A stretch of 64,000 nt of DNA from Odiellus spinosus (Eukaryota > Arthropoda > Arachnida > Opiliones > Phalangiidae), in NCBI GenBank assembly GCA_963920705.1, contig OY987226.1, positions 1,614,501 to 1,678,500 on the forward strand, written 5' to 3'. The notes beneath the pieces were generated by a model. That model made no database searches. It was not told where the DNA came from and saw nothing but the letters and a program-made list of their open reading frames with translations. A program made the position numbers and the translations under genes. Shown piece by piece: positions 45,475 through 56,582 of this stretch; position 1 is the stretch's first letter, and each line of letters begins with the position of its first letter.

Positions 45475-46406
45475 CAGGGTGTCAATTCTAAAGATATCTA
45501 TGGCTTCCTTTTTACAAGTACGTCAATGTTTTTACTGCCCGGAGAAGAAGATTGCCTGAACTTGTCTTTTCATCATCTGACGAAAGGGGAAAATGTTTAC
45601 ATCTTATATTAGAAGAGAATTCTTCCATCTTATAGGCGCCAAATTGATGGAATAGCCTACACGAAGGGATTTTTAATTATTTCAATCCAATCAATGGGCT
45701 TGATAAGGAAGTATATCGACAATTGAGAATTCTACCATTTTAGGAGGTGATCAAAATATTTATTATTGAATGAGAATTATGGTTTCTTGGTAAGAGAGAA
45801 AGAAGGAAATATTCTACATCTTTGGAAAGAGGGAGAGTTCTTCAATTTTTGAAAGGAGAATTCTTCAATTTTTGAAAGGAGAATTCTTCAATTTTTGAAG
45901 GAGAATTCTTCAATTTTTGAAAGGAGAATTCTTCAATTTTTGAAAGGAGAATTCTTTAATTTTTGGAAGGAGAATTCTTTAATTTTTGGAAGGAGAATTC
46001 TTTAATTTTTGGAAGGAGAATTCTTCAATTATTGCAAGGAGAATTCATCAATTTTTGGAAGGAAAATTCTTCAATTTTTGGAAGGAAAATTCTTGAATTT
46101 TTGGAAGGAAAATTCTTCAATTTTTGGAAGGAAAATTCTTGAATTTTTGGAAGGAAAATTCTTCAATTTTTGGAAGAAGAATACTTCAATTTTTGGAAGA
46201 AGAAATTGTTCAGTTTTTGGAATGAGAATTCTCCATTCTTGGGTGGCTAAGAGGTAATTCTACAACTTCAAATAAAAAATGTTTCTACATTCTTCGGGTG
46301 AAAATAATCCTCCTTTAATAATAATTACTTCTTGGGAAACCCTACGTTTTGGAGTTGGTCTAATTATCTGATACGTACTGAGCCGCACGGTACTTATGAC
46401 ACCCTG
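45475..46406. mobile_element. TA-flanked element containing a minisatellite
   Basis: CAGGGTGTCA at 45475 and TGACACCCTG to 46406 are inverted and flanked by TA (45473-45474, 46407-46408). About 930 bp. Roughly 400 bp of it is the 23-bp array below, and the rest has no coding capacity. Confidence 0.7.
45838..46235. repeat. 23-bp EcoRI-site minisatellite, opposite orientation
   Basis: The unit is GGAGAATTCTTCAATTTTTGAAA, later GGAAAATTCTTCAATTTTTGGAA, about 17 copies. It is the reverse complement of the array at 44505-44925. The plus-strand frame at 46009-46257 is an artefact. Confidence 0.93.
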
Positions 46407-47417
46407 TATATCTAAATCCGCGTGTCTATAGATAGCGGCAAAACGAAATCTTTGACGCTTAACGAAAGTAGATTGGCTAAAGAGGCATTCTTGAATTTTT
46501 CATCGGTCCGGTACTAACAGGGATATTTCGTCGCTTCTCGAGTCAGCTTTTAACGCGATTTGGCCCAAATTTGGGGAAAAGAGGTGGCTCGAACGCTTCC
46601 TTACCCCGTTCCTCCGATAGGTCCGGGCTAATTTTAGCCCCTCTTTGAAATATACGAACATAATCGTAGGCTTTCGCGGCGCGTGAAACGAAGAGAGGCC
46701 CCAGAGGTTAATGAAATTATATTTAGTTTTCTAACATACTCTCTCTCTCGCTCTCTGATGGCCTTATTAGCCCGGGTTCGTTCTAGGTGGGGGATTCTTT
46801 TAATTAAATTATATATCGTCGAGCTCAATTTTTACAAAATTCCAAAAGGGAATACCAAGTTGCGTAGGAAAAGTTAGAGAGATTAAATGTATACTCGAAA
46901 AATTAATGAGATTTCCAAATATTTCACCGTCTTTTTTTTGTTTTTCTAAGTATTTCGTCAAGGATTTTATCCAATTTTGATCGATTTCAACTTATTTGGC
47001 CCTCTTTGGAATCATTTTGTAGGCTTTTGGAATGTACAGACGATTTATTACGCACGAGAGAGATTAATAAGAATTCATATTTGTAATATTTTTTTTAGGA
47101 ATTAAAATGATCTTAAGTTTCAAAATATTTCGTTTATATTTAAATGATTTCAAGCGGTCTTAAAATATTAACTCGTAAGATTTCCAGAATTGGAATCGGG
47201 GCGTTCAGAATTATAATCGTTCGTTCAGAAATAGAAGCCGCTACTGGCGTCTTTAAAACCGCGTGTACGTCAAAAGTACGCGTCATGGAAAAATGAAAAG
47301 TAGAGCAACGGTTCAACAACCATCCAAACTTGATATTAGATAGAAAACTTCGTCGTTAAATATTCCGAAGCAATCGAGATCTCGGATTTCATAAGGATTA
47401 AGAAATGGTATCTTTAC

Positions 47418-48038
47418 CTGTAGTATTGGTTTGAGCGCCACCATATTGTTGTGCGAGAGTGTTAAGGACTCGAAGCGACATATCGTGCTTTGCGAAAGAG
47501 ATCCGACGCCTGGCAATTTAAGATTAGCCAGCGCCTTGCCAACGTCCGCCTGCGTCACGCCCAGCTTGATTCGTCTTTGTTTGAACCTCTCGGCGAAGGC
47601 TTCTAGTTCCCTGGGGTCCGTTTCGGCGTCGTGCATAGCCGCCATGGCGTGGTGACTACTGAGGACTGGATGATGGGACCCCATCATCGAATTCATCCCG
47701 TGCGAATAGATAGGACCGTGCAACTGGGCGTGCGAGTGCGAACTGACCGCCGTCGAACCGGACTCCGTGCTCATCGACAATGGGGGCAGCGAAGACGGGC
47801 ACATGGGTTCCAAGAGTTCCATCGTTTCCATGCCGTGGTGCCCCATTTGGCTGGGATGCGGTCGTCCCGTCGGGCCTCCGTGTCCGCCGGCCGTCATTCC
47901 CGGGTGGTGAGCGTACATCATATCGTGTTTCATCGGTAGCGACGTCCCGACTGGCGGAGAATGTTTACTGATGTCCACGGCGGCTAGGGCCTCCGCTCGA
48001 CCCATCAACCCATCGTCTAGCCCGGCGAAGAGATTACT
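47418..48038 (-). CDS. acj6: acj6 POU-IV box and POU-specific exon
   Basis: 207 codons, phase 0 at both ends. Acceptor GTCGTTACAG|AGT at 48039-48040, donor CTACAG|GTAAAG at 47417-47418. Residues 1-22 are the POU-IV box ([10 protein letters not shown]...[10 protein letters not shown]), diagnostic of the Brn-3/POU4 class. Residues 25-138 are a linker rich in His, Met, Gly and Ser. Residues 140-207 are the POU-specific domain ([58 protein letters not shown]), completed by AWLEAAE in the next exon. An in-frame ATG at 48048-48050 lies in the intron and is not the start, so the N terminus is encoded upstream. Confidence 0.97.
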
Positions 48039-49501
48039 CTGTAACGACAAAAATAAACAAAGAGTACCGTTAGTTACTCATCTATCGAGCAGAAATAGTT
48101 TTTATATTAATAATAATATTTTAGTTTATCTATTCCAATAATTGCGTTTATTTGAATTGTACCGCTCGTAAAGCCAGCACAGCGACTCGAAAATTAACTA
48201 TTAATAATTAACCTAGGTTGCGGTTTTAATTAAGAACTTCAGAACATCTTGTTTTTCTATTTGTTTAGCGAAAATAAATGAAATGGGAATATATTTTAAG
48301 AGACGAGTTTCCACACCATCTTGTATTTTTCACAACAATTCAATATATTTTTCAGCCATATTGTAAAATATATTACATTGCGTTAACTTAATCATTTGAA
48401 TTATAATTTAAATGAATATTACGTTTCAATTCAATAAAAAGCTGATCCCATAGTGTTCGATTTATATCTATTTAACTCGTCATTGAAGATAGAATTTTGT
48501 TTACTTATGACCAATTGATAAAGTTGACTAGACCCTGGTGGAAATCCGTGAGTTATCTTAGGTCCACAGACTTATTTTCAACGCCTCACGCAAAGAGCTA
48601 ACACATCCACACACAGACAAGACCAGAGAAATACCTCACACAGTTCACTGGGGGGAAATATAATGTTTTCCTATAGCAGGAATTTAATATTTTCCCAGGC
48701 TCTAACAATCTAACTGAATATATTATACACTTATAAATTATATACTTTTAATTATCCCAGTGCTTTTGAAATGAATAAATTACCGGGTATAATTCTTAAT
48801 ATTTGGGTGAAATAAATAATAAAATAACTCTTATTATTTCTCTTATAAATACGTATATTACATTATGTATAAATCCGCCTTGGCTTTTATCATTTTGCCA
48901 ACTCCGTTTGAATAGCAGTTTCATATTTTAATTAAATACAGGCTTGTACAATATTATAAGATGTAGTGGCTGAAAGTTAATTATATCTTTTGATTTAACA
49001 TTATTTAAATAAGACTTAAGATTTGTTTGGGGTTATCGATTTTAAGGTTAGGCCCGCTTTTACGTACGCGAATTTCGCTTTGTTTGAGAATGTTTGATGG
49101 GCAAACATGGGCAGATCATGCAGCGGGACTAGAGTTATATTTACAGCTCTCGCGCAACCAATCATACGATGATTTCTCGTCCTGTAATACGTTTAAAGAG
49201 AAGGTGAAAAGGGATTAAGTACTTTTACAAAAAAGACGGCGCGAAAGCGACTGTATCACGTGCCTTAACGCGCGAGAATCAACTATAACAAAAGAGAAAC
49301 ACGTGACCATAATGATGACGTAGTATCACGTGGGATTTTAATTTTAAAAATCTCGAAAATGGAGATTATAAAATATATATTTTTACTGTCACTGTAATTT
49401 TGTTCTATGACGTATGTATATATATTTTCAATCGTTTTTTAATGATCTTTACGAAAATAAGACTCAATTTTCATTTGGAGTTCGCGAAAAATTCGTAGCA
49501 G
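48039..49501. other. acj6 upstream intron, first part
   Basis: AT-rich intron-like DNA. 49213-49435 is a dispersed repeat whose reverse complement lies at 25205-25440. The plus-strand frame at 49027-49218 has no known domain. Confidence 0.6.
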
Positions 49502-49840
49502 CAGAAGCCGATGAAACCCTCCTTTGAAGTCTATTACTCCCGGGTCTTGTCTACCCCTCTCTGTATGGGTTAGTTTCAAAAAGCGTGATTCGTACGCCTC
49601 CTAACGGTAGATATTGTCGGAGCGGGAGTTCGTCGAGCGAATATCTCTAGCAGCCTCGGAGTTCGTCAAAAAAACGTCGTCGTTTGTGGAGAGAGATAAT
49701 TTCCAATTTTCCGTAGACAGGGGGGTATGAAGTAGGACCCCTCTGATCTCGTAAAATTGGGAATTTTACCCCTTACAGAAAGGAGCGCTGTATGGAACAT
49801 TAGAGCAGTAGACTTCAAAGGAAGGTTTCATCTACTTCTG
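49502..49840. mobile_element. CAGAAGCCGATG-family MITE, copy 4, 7-bp TSD
   Basis: 339 bp flanked by perfect GTAGCAG (49495-49501 and 49841-49847). The left terminus is the CCGATG subtype and the right the TAGATG subtype, so the ends are mixed. Confidence 0.93.
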
Positions 49841-49847
49841 GTAGCAG

Positions 49848-51519
49848 CCTTACTTTAAAACAACGATAAAAAATAGGGGTGAATCTCCGACACCATGCTA
49901 GGAAAAATTCAAAAATCCAAATACACCCTGCACCTAAAGTTAAAAAAGCAAAGCCATGTGTGTAAAGAAAAGCCAAACCTTGACATATAACATGTCCCTA
50001 GAGATATATCGGCCATGTTTGATTTCATTTCCTTGAAGGGTCTTTTACGTAAAAAAAAAACACGAGATACCAACCTTAGAAGGAAACGAAATCTACATTA
50101 AAAACAACCATTTGGTTTTAAAAATTTGACTTCTTTTCAAATGTCAAATCTTGTATAGATAGAGTCTGAGTCAAAAGTAGATCTGACATTAAAATTTAAC
50201 GGGCCCAAACCAATACTCGGCGAGAGAGAAAGAGGAACTTCGAAGAGTTTAACTTATCAAATTGATTCAATAAACTAATATTAGAGGAAAGGAAGGAAAA
50301 CAGGGAGATATCCTTGTTAGAAATTTCAACCACTTTATGTTCTTACACGCGTTGATTCAAATATTCCGAACGTAAACCAAATGGGGGAGCCTTAAAAGGG
50401 GACTTTATTATTCTACTACAAATAGGATATCGCGCTAGACGTAAAAAAAATAAAGCAGACCCTTTCACTAAGAAAAAGAAAAAAAAAAAAAATGAAAACA
50501 CGCCATTTAAACACACGAGAGCTTTACTCTACGAACCTACTTCCGGTTTAGTTTTCTTTGTAAAAATCATAAAAATAACTTAAACAATGGTTGAACCAGA
50601 CACGAAATAAAACTGCAATAATTATGATAATATAAATATATTTTTTAGGTTATAATGAAGAACAAGAATGATTAATATATTCATAATTTTTTTTAACTCA
50701 TTAAATATTTCTCGATGCGAAAAACAGAGGTCTTTTGTTCAAGATTATCGTTAATTAATTATTATTATTAATATATTATCTTCGTATAACTTAACTGAAA
50801 TTATTGACTTTGTTTTAAGCAAAACGAATAATATTTGAATGTAATTCAATAGATCAATCCAATTAATAAAAGTTCAACAGACTACAGAGCGTTAAAACTT
50901 AGAATGCTATGAAAATCCGAGGGTAATACTCAATTTTAATGAAATTATTCAAATTTGTCCAATTTTAAAATCATCTTTCATATTTTCAAGGTAATACTTC
51001 ATTAATATTTCAGATCGCCATCAGAGTTGATTGATTTTTGGACACAAGGAGGATCGACTAGTGGACTGTCTAGCACTCTACCTCTCCATTAATTTTAAAA
51101 AGAACACGTATTACGCGATGAAATATAATTTTTTGAATTAATTTTGTAAACTCGAAAAAATTAAGTTATATTATATAAAAATAGTTTGGCAGAATTGAAC
51201 CATGTAAAATATTAACCAAAAATAGCCAAAATTAAGCTTTCAAGTCTGTTATAATTATAATTAATTTTGTTTAGAGTTATATCCTAGATTGGAGCAATTT
51301 ACTAAAGCCAAACTGCAATCGTCAAATAAATAAATATTAGAGAAATTTATCCTGGTGGGAGGCTTCACTCTGCACAGCAAAGCGCTAGGGTTTGAACAAT
51401 ATTACAGGGGTAAAAAGGCGGGAAATGATTGCAAAGCAATCCACCTCTAAATATCAATGGTTATTTATAGAGATTAGAACCTATGGAGCTCAGAAAACAT
51501 ATCCGGCAATATGGGAGAA
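49848..51519. other. Non-coding, probably acj6 intron
   Basis: AT-rich with short A runs. No exon, MITE or array recognised. Confidence 0.5.
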
Positions 51520-51813
51520 TGCAATAAGGCCTAATTATCCACAATACAAAAATTTAAAAACAAATATTAAATTAGAAATAAATTTAAAACTTACCGTCAA
51601 AATAGGTTTAGCTAGATTCTAGTCGGTATAAGTACTAGCGACCAATCACATTAATCGATGGAATGCGGGGTCTCTATGATCAATTTCATTGGTCTAGTCC
51701 TTATACGTGGAGTCCATGAATCCAGCTAAGCCTATTTTGATGGTAAGTTTTAAATGTATTTCTATTTGTTCGTAAATTTTGTCATTCGTTGCAAGGTTGC
51801 ACTCTCCCTTTAA
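51520..51813. mobile_element. TTAA-family palindromic MITE, 5'-truncated
   Basis: AATAAGGCCTAATTATCC, CAAATATTAAATTAGAAATA and AAACTTACC, then the inverse half AATCCAGCTAAGCCTATTTT, GGTAAGTTTT and a right end GGTTGCACTCTCCCTTTAA (TTAA at 51810-51813). Plus-strand frame 51392-51622 overlaps it and is not a gene. Confidence 0.82.
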
Positions 51814-52359
51814 AGAGAAATAAAACGTATTATTTTAAAAGTTAAACAACCCCTTTAAAAATAAACTGTTGTTTCTAGTATTAATAAAGAAAAAAAAACT
51901 TAAAAAAAAAGCAGAGTTTCACCCTACATGTCTGGCACTTTGAACCTCTCTCCCCTCTTGAAGCACCCATCTTGAAGAATTCTCAGCCTTTATGAAATAT
52001 TTATCGCGATGCGAGCCGCTGTAGGACTCCAATCTTTTATTTATGTATTAAAAAGGCGGTTAGATCCATTATTCATGAGATTGCGTGTCTACCTCGCCCG
52101 TTACAAAGCCGAGCGCGCCATAAAAAAAAAAAAAACCCTCAAGAAAAAAAACAATAAAAATAGTTTAGCGAAAGACGGACGACAACGGTGAATTCATTAA
52201 CCGCGTAAAACAGCATCCATTACAACAAAAACGCCTTACAAAATTGACCTTAATTGTAAAGAAAATATGTAATGACATTGTTTTCCACTGATATTTACCC
52301 GGTACCTATCGATAGAATTCAAGTTCAATGTACGACAACAAATCAAACTATGTAATCTT
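51814..52359. other. Non-coding stretch
   Basis: No gene supported. The plus-strand 60-codon frame at 52009-52191 ends in a lysine run from A-rich DNA and has no known domain. Confidence 0.5.
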
Positions 52360-53035
52360 TGCAATTGATCGACTTTCAAATGATCGACAAAGGGTTTTGC
52401 GCGATTGATTGGATTTTAAATGATCGACAAGGGTTTCTGCGCAATTGATCGACTTTCAAATGATTGACAAGGGATTTGCAAAATTGATCGACTTTAAAAT
52501 TATTAGTTTTGTTCAATTGATCGACTTTTAAATGATCGGAAAGGCATTTTGTCCAATTGATCGGCTTTCAAATTATGAATAACTGAAGTTTTGCGCAATT
52601 GATCGTCATTACTGATCGATTTTCAAATGATTAACAAAGGGTTTTGTCCAATTGATCGACTTTCAAATGATTAACAAAGGGTTTTGTCCAATTGATCGAC
52701 TTTCAAATGATTAACAAAGGGTTTTGTCCAATTGATCGGCTTAAAAATGATCAACAAAGGGTTTTGTCCAATTGATCGACTTTCAAATGATCAACAAAGG
52801 GTTTTGTCCAATTGATCGACTTTCAAATGATTAACAAAGGGTTTTGTCCAATTGATCGACTTTCAAATGATCAACAAAGGGTTTTGTCCAATTGATCGAC
52901 TTTCAAATGATCAACAAAGGGTTTTGTCCAATTGATCGACTTTCAAATGATCAACAAAGGGTTTTGCCCAATTGATCGGCTTAAAAATGATCAACAAAGG
53001 GTTTTGCCCAATTGATCGACTATCAAATCATGATC
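52360..53035. repeat. 40-bp minisatellite, ~16 copies
   Basis: The unit is ATTGATCGACTTTCAAATGATCAACAAAGGGTTTTGTCCA. Early units are irregular (35-45 bp, GCGCAATTGATCG) and later ones almost identical. The same unit recurs at 56583-57435. Confidence 0.95.
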
Positions 53036-53644
53036 AAAGACTTACGTATAAGGTTAGGTTAGTTTTTAAATTACACACGCGTATATTTATGGGTGGACTT
53101 CTCAGGTTTTTATAACTTACTGAGGCTTTAAACATAATTTTTGCCTGGCTTGACTTTAAGTCAATAAATTAAAAATTGATCATATTTTATGCTGAATAAT
53201 TCGTCACGGATTAAAGTTCATGATGAAGTCATAAATATTACGCAAAAATTATAATTTTCTCGTGACCATGAAATTGATTTAAATAAAATAAAATATGTTT
53301 ATTTTTTTTATTATTATTTATTTATTTAATCTGGTGTGTGACAGGCCTTTTAGTCGGCTACTTAATTGGTTTTTAAACAACATTGGCAACAATTTGCGGT
53401 AATTTTATATCCAGTTCGTAATCTATATCGCGAAACGCCAACGTGTTAAACCTATAATTACTAGAGCATTCGAGCTAGGGTAATTTGCCATACGTATATA
53501 TCAAGAGCGTTGTATTCAAAATTGTTATTGATCAAGGCATTTAATGGGCGTGGTTAGTATGGTTGGATGTTATTGCAGGTTAGGAGACTATATATACTCA
53601 GTGTGTAGATATATCAAATTGAAAAGTAAAATACATCACCCCTA
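53036..53644. other. Non-coding stretch
   Basis: AT-rich. No gene or element recognised. Confidence 0.5.
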
Positions 53645-54202
53645 GAGCTCGGAATCGGATCGATCCATTATCTTCCGTTATTCGAATATTTTCAGATATT
53701 TTATTTTCGGATAAATTGTTCGTAACTAAAACAATGAAATTTGTATATTCGTATAATTGTTAAAAGGTTTACCCGAAGATAAGCCTTCGCCGCTTTATCT
53801 ATCTACAAATTACTCGTATTCAAACGTATAACGATGGATAAGAAACATTCGCGTTTCCAGAATTAGTCTAAAATATAAGGAACAATATTTCAAATTGACT
53901 TTTAATTCGAAGAATAGAAATAAAACGATAAGATTTTAAATCATCTTTTTATTCGTTATTTTTCACGAAAATAAATTTTGAATTAAAGTTTTATCCGAAC
54001 GTATAACGCATCGGATAATATTCTAAGATAAGTTGCCATTTTTGGATAAAAACGGATATGGATTATGTTTTTTTTTTTTACTTTATCTTGGAATAAGTTA
54101 ACTCGAATGAAAAATAGTCTATGTTTTAATCAAACGGATAATATAACAACAGAATTTAGTAGATTTTATCCAATTAATAAAAATGATACGAATTCCGAGC
54201 TC
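53645..54202. mobile_element. GAGCTC-family TA element, full-length reference copy
   Basis: GAGCTCGGAAT at 53645 and ATTCCGAGCTC to 54202 are inverted, each next to TA (53643-53644, 54203-54204). 558 bp, no transposase. It shares its interior with 21755-22281, 24247-24772, 58440-58697 and 59608-59730. TA flanks suggest mobilisation by a Tc1/mariner-type transposase. Confidence 0.88.
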
Positions 54203-54204
54203 TA

Positions 54205-54502
54205 ATCAGTAATCACCCCTAATAAATAATAATCTAAAAATGTTCTGGGGAAAAAAAAAATAGAAAACTAATGTATATTTAATTTTAACCGTGAATTTAT
54301 GTTCAAGGGTGATGGGTTTTACAGCTTCGTGACATATATAAGTCTTTATTTACCAATATAGGAGAAATTACGTCGTGAAGTATGGGTTAAGGACATGATC
54401 TCAAAGTGGCAAATGATATCGGTGCCATGAAAAATTGATATTATAATTAAATTTAAATGTCACCATTCTTTCCCAATATTTATTTTTATCTTTTTCATAC
54501 CA
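54205..54502. other. Non-coding stretch
   Basis: AT-rich. Nothing recognised. Confidence 0.5.
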
Positions 54503-54829
54503 TTAAAGGTAGAATGCAAGTGATTTTTTTTTTATCGATTCCTTATCGTTTAAATAGGCCTAATCCACCGATAACTAGTTTGCAAAACAAATATTAAACT
54601 AGAAATAAATTTAAAACTTACCCGAAAAATAGGCTTAGCGGGATTCGTGGAGATCCTGAATCGCGTCCGTGTAAGGTCTAGCGACCAATGAGCGCGGCCC
54701 GTCATTCACGCGCGTTCGATTGGTCGCTAGACCTTATAAGCGAGGAAATAAGCTGATCTCCGTGAATCCCGCTAAGCCTATAATATTTGTTCGTTAATTT
54801 TTTCACTATAGTGGATAAGGCCTATTTAA
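54503..54829. mobile_element. TTAA-flanked palindromic MITE
   Basis: TTAAAGGTAGAATGCAAGTG at 54503, through AATAGGCTTAGCGGGATTCG and its inverse GAATCCCGCTAAGCCTAT, to CCTATTTAA at 54829. It shares its right TTAA (54826-54829) with the next element, so the two are in tandem. TTAA targets suit piggyBac or Kolobok transposases. Confidence 0.85.
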
Positions 54830-55268
54830 AGGGAGGATGCAACCTAACAACAAGTGATTTTTTTTATCGATTCCTTATTGTTTAAATAGGCCTAATCCAC
54901 TATTTAAAAAATTTACAAACAAATATTAAACTAGAAATAAATTTAAAACTTACCCTGAAAATAGGCTTAGTGGGATTCATGCAGGTCCTGTTTTCCTCGC
55001 GTGTAAGGTCTAGCGACCAATCGCGCGCGACGTAAGTCTCGTGGAGATCTCGCGTGAACGACGGGCCTTCGCTCATTGGTCGCTAGACCTGACACGGAGG
55101 CGATTCAGGATCTCCGTGAAACGCGCTAAGCCTATTTTCAGGGTAAGTTTTAAATTTATATCCAGTTTAATATTTGTATTGTAAACTTTTTATCGATGGA
55201 TTAGGCCTATTTAAACAATAAGGAATCGATAAAAAATCACTTGTAATTAAGTTGCATTCTCCCTTTAA
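54826..55268. mobile_element. TTAA-flanked palindromic MITE, most complete copy
   Basis: TTAAAGGGAGGATGCAACCT at 54826 and AGTTGCATTCTCCCTTTAA to 55268. Inner inverted pieces are ATCGATTCCTTATTGTTTAA / TTAAACAATAAGGAATCGAT, AAACTTACCCTGAAAATAGG / its inverse, and a GC-rich CTAGCGACCAAT / ATTGGTCGCTAG centre. About 443 bp and almost fully self-complementary. Confidence 0.88.
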
Positions 55269-55577
55269 GGGATAAGGAATCGATTGCTAGGTTGCATTCT
55301 CCCTTTAACAAAAATAAATTGCAGATCAAAAGGTACCGTACGAATAATCAATCGCTTATATTTGTTATTTCCACTAATTTATTTATTTTCCAAAAATTAG
55401 AATATTTAATTTATTAAATTTTTGTAATAACCTGTTACCTTTGCAATATTTTCAATGATTATAGACTCCTAAAATAGTCGTGTTAAGCGTAATTAACTTC
55501 ACCCATTTCGCGTTAAATTTTGATGTCAATTATTTAATTAGGTTGGCATATATTTATACATATAGAATTATTTTTCG
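55269..55577. other. Non-coding stretch with extra TTAA-MITE terminus
   Basis: GGTTGCATTCTCCCTTTAA recurs at about 55291-55309, an orphan right end. Nothing else seen. Confidence 0.6.
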
Positions 55578-55937
55578 CCTTTCGAAAAAGACGCCTCAGC
55601 CCTAAACATTAATTGAAATCGAGCAAAATTTCCAAATCGTAAAATGGCCGTAACTTTCTTCGCGACTTCCTAGGCATAAACCGATTGCTTCATTAGAAAG
55701 TAGACATTCCGTATATTATTTTAATATCATAAAATTACGTTTCGCCAATCGAAAAAGGTGTTTTGCCACTCGATAGAATTCGAGCAAATTTTCCAAAAAA
55801 TTACCCATATCGTAAAATGGCCGTAACTTTTCTCCGCGACCTCCTAGACATAAACCGATTGCTTCATTAGAAAGTAGACATTCCGTATATTATTTTAAGA
55901 TCATAAAATTATGTTTCGCCAATCGAAAAAGGCGTTA
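55578..55937. repeat. Tandem duplication, ~170-bp unit x2
   Basis: Both units contain ATCGTAAAATGGCCGTAACT, CATAAACCGATTGCTTCATT, AGTAGACATTCCGTATATTA and TTTCGCCAATCGAAAAAGG in order. The second unit has small indels. Confidence 0.9.
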
Positions 55938-56582
55938 ATTATGCCTGACACGATTATTTTAGGAGTCAATAATCATTGAAAATAATCCAAGAATATAGCG
56001 CGTAAAGGCGACAGGTATATAGAAGCTTATAACAAAAATTTAACTACTCTAGATACGAAAAATAAATTAGTCTCCTAGCTACCGTGGAAATAAGAAATTT
56101 CTAAGAGGTGTCTTATTGGCACGGTACCGTGAGACTATTCCGAGTGGCTAGAAATAAATACGTTTACTCGTCTTGATTGTCGATCTCTTTAAAGATTATT
56201 TGTAAATACCTGAAAGTTATGTAAAGCGGAATGGAGGCGCTCAGCTGATTTTTCGATCACGTGCTTAATTTGGTAGAAAAATGGAATATTAAAACGAGAG
56301 ATCTTCAAAGATACGGAAAGTATTGCCACAATTCAACTCTTCGTTTTAAATTACTCCACTTTCTCAGTTTTTTTTTGCCCCAGACCGAATGAGTTTACAA
56401 AAAAGAAATCTTCCATATAATATGGCAGAAATATATTTCAAAGATTTATTTGCGGCAGTACTTTCTGAATAGAGAATGTTCCACATATTAGTAAAAGCCT
56501 ATCATCTCTAAGTCATATTTAATTATGGATAATTATTTAATGATTAAGGTTCACTTTTGTTATCTCGTTCTAGGAGGTATTT
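55938..56582. other. Non-coding stretch with weak micro-exon candidate
   Basis: No gene supported. On the minus strand 56210-56263 could be an 18-codon phase-0 exon (HVIEKSAERLHSALHNFQ) between AAATTAAG and CTTTCAG|GTATTT, but the acceptor is poor. Confidence 0.45.

Larger units (their letters stand above)
44288..47417 (-). other. acj6: acj6 intron between POU-specific and homeodomain exons
   Basis: 3130 bp, GT...AG on the minus strand (GTAAAG at 47417, TTTTTCAG at 44288). It holds a 21/22-bp array, a TA-flanked element and an oppositely oriented 23-bp array. A dispersed-repeat fragment lies near 44420-44490. The rest (46410-47410) has only short (CT)n and AT-rich sequence. Confidence 0.9.

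Noticed and set aside
47313-47417. Extension of the acj6 POU exon reading past CTACAG
   Set aside because: GTAAAG at 47417 is the donor. The following residues are intron read-through, and the homeodomain exon restores the family sequence AWLEAAE.
47431-47971. Plus-strand frames of 63-102 codons opposite acj6
   Set aside because: Shadows of the GC-rich acj6 coding exon on the other strand.
48039-48050. ATG at 48050 as acj6 start
   Set aside because: It lies upstream of the TTACAG acceptor, and POU4 proteins have a longer N terminus before the POU-IV box.
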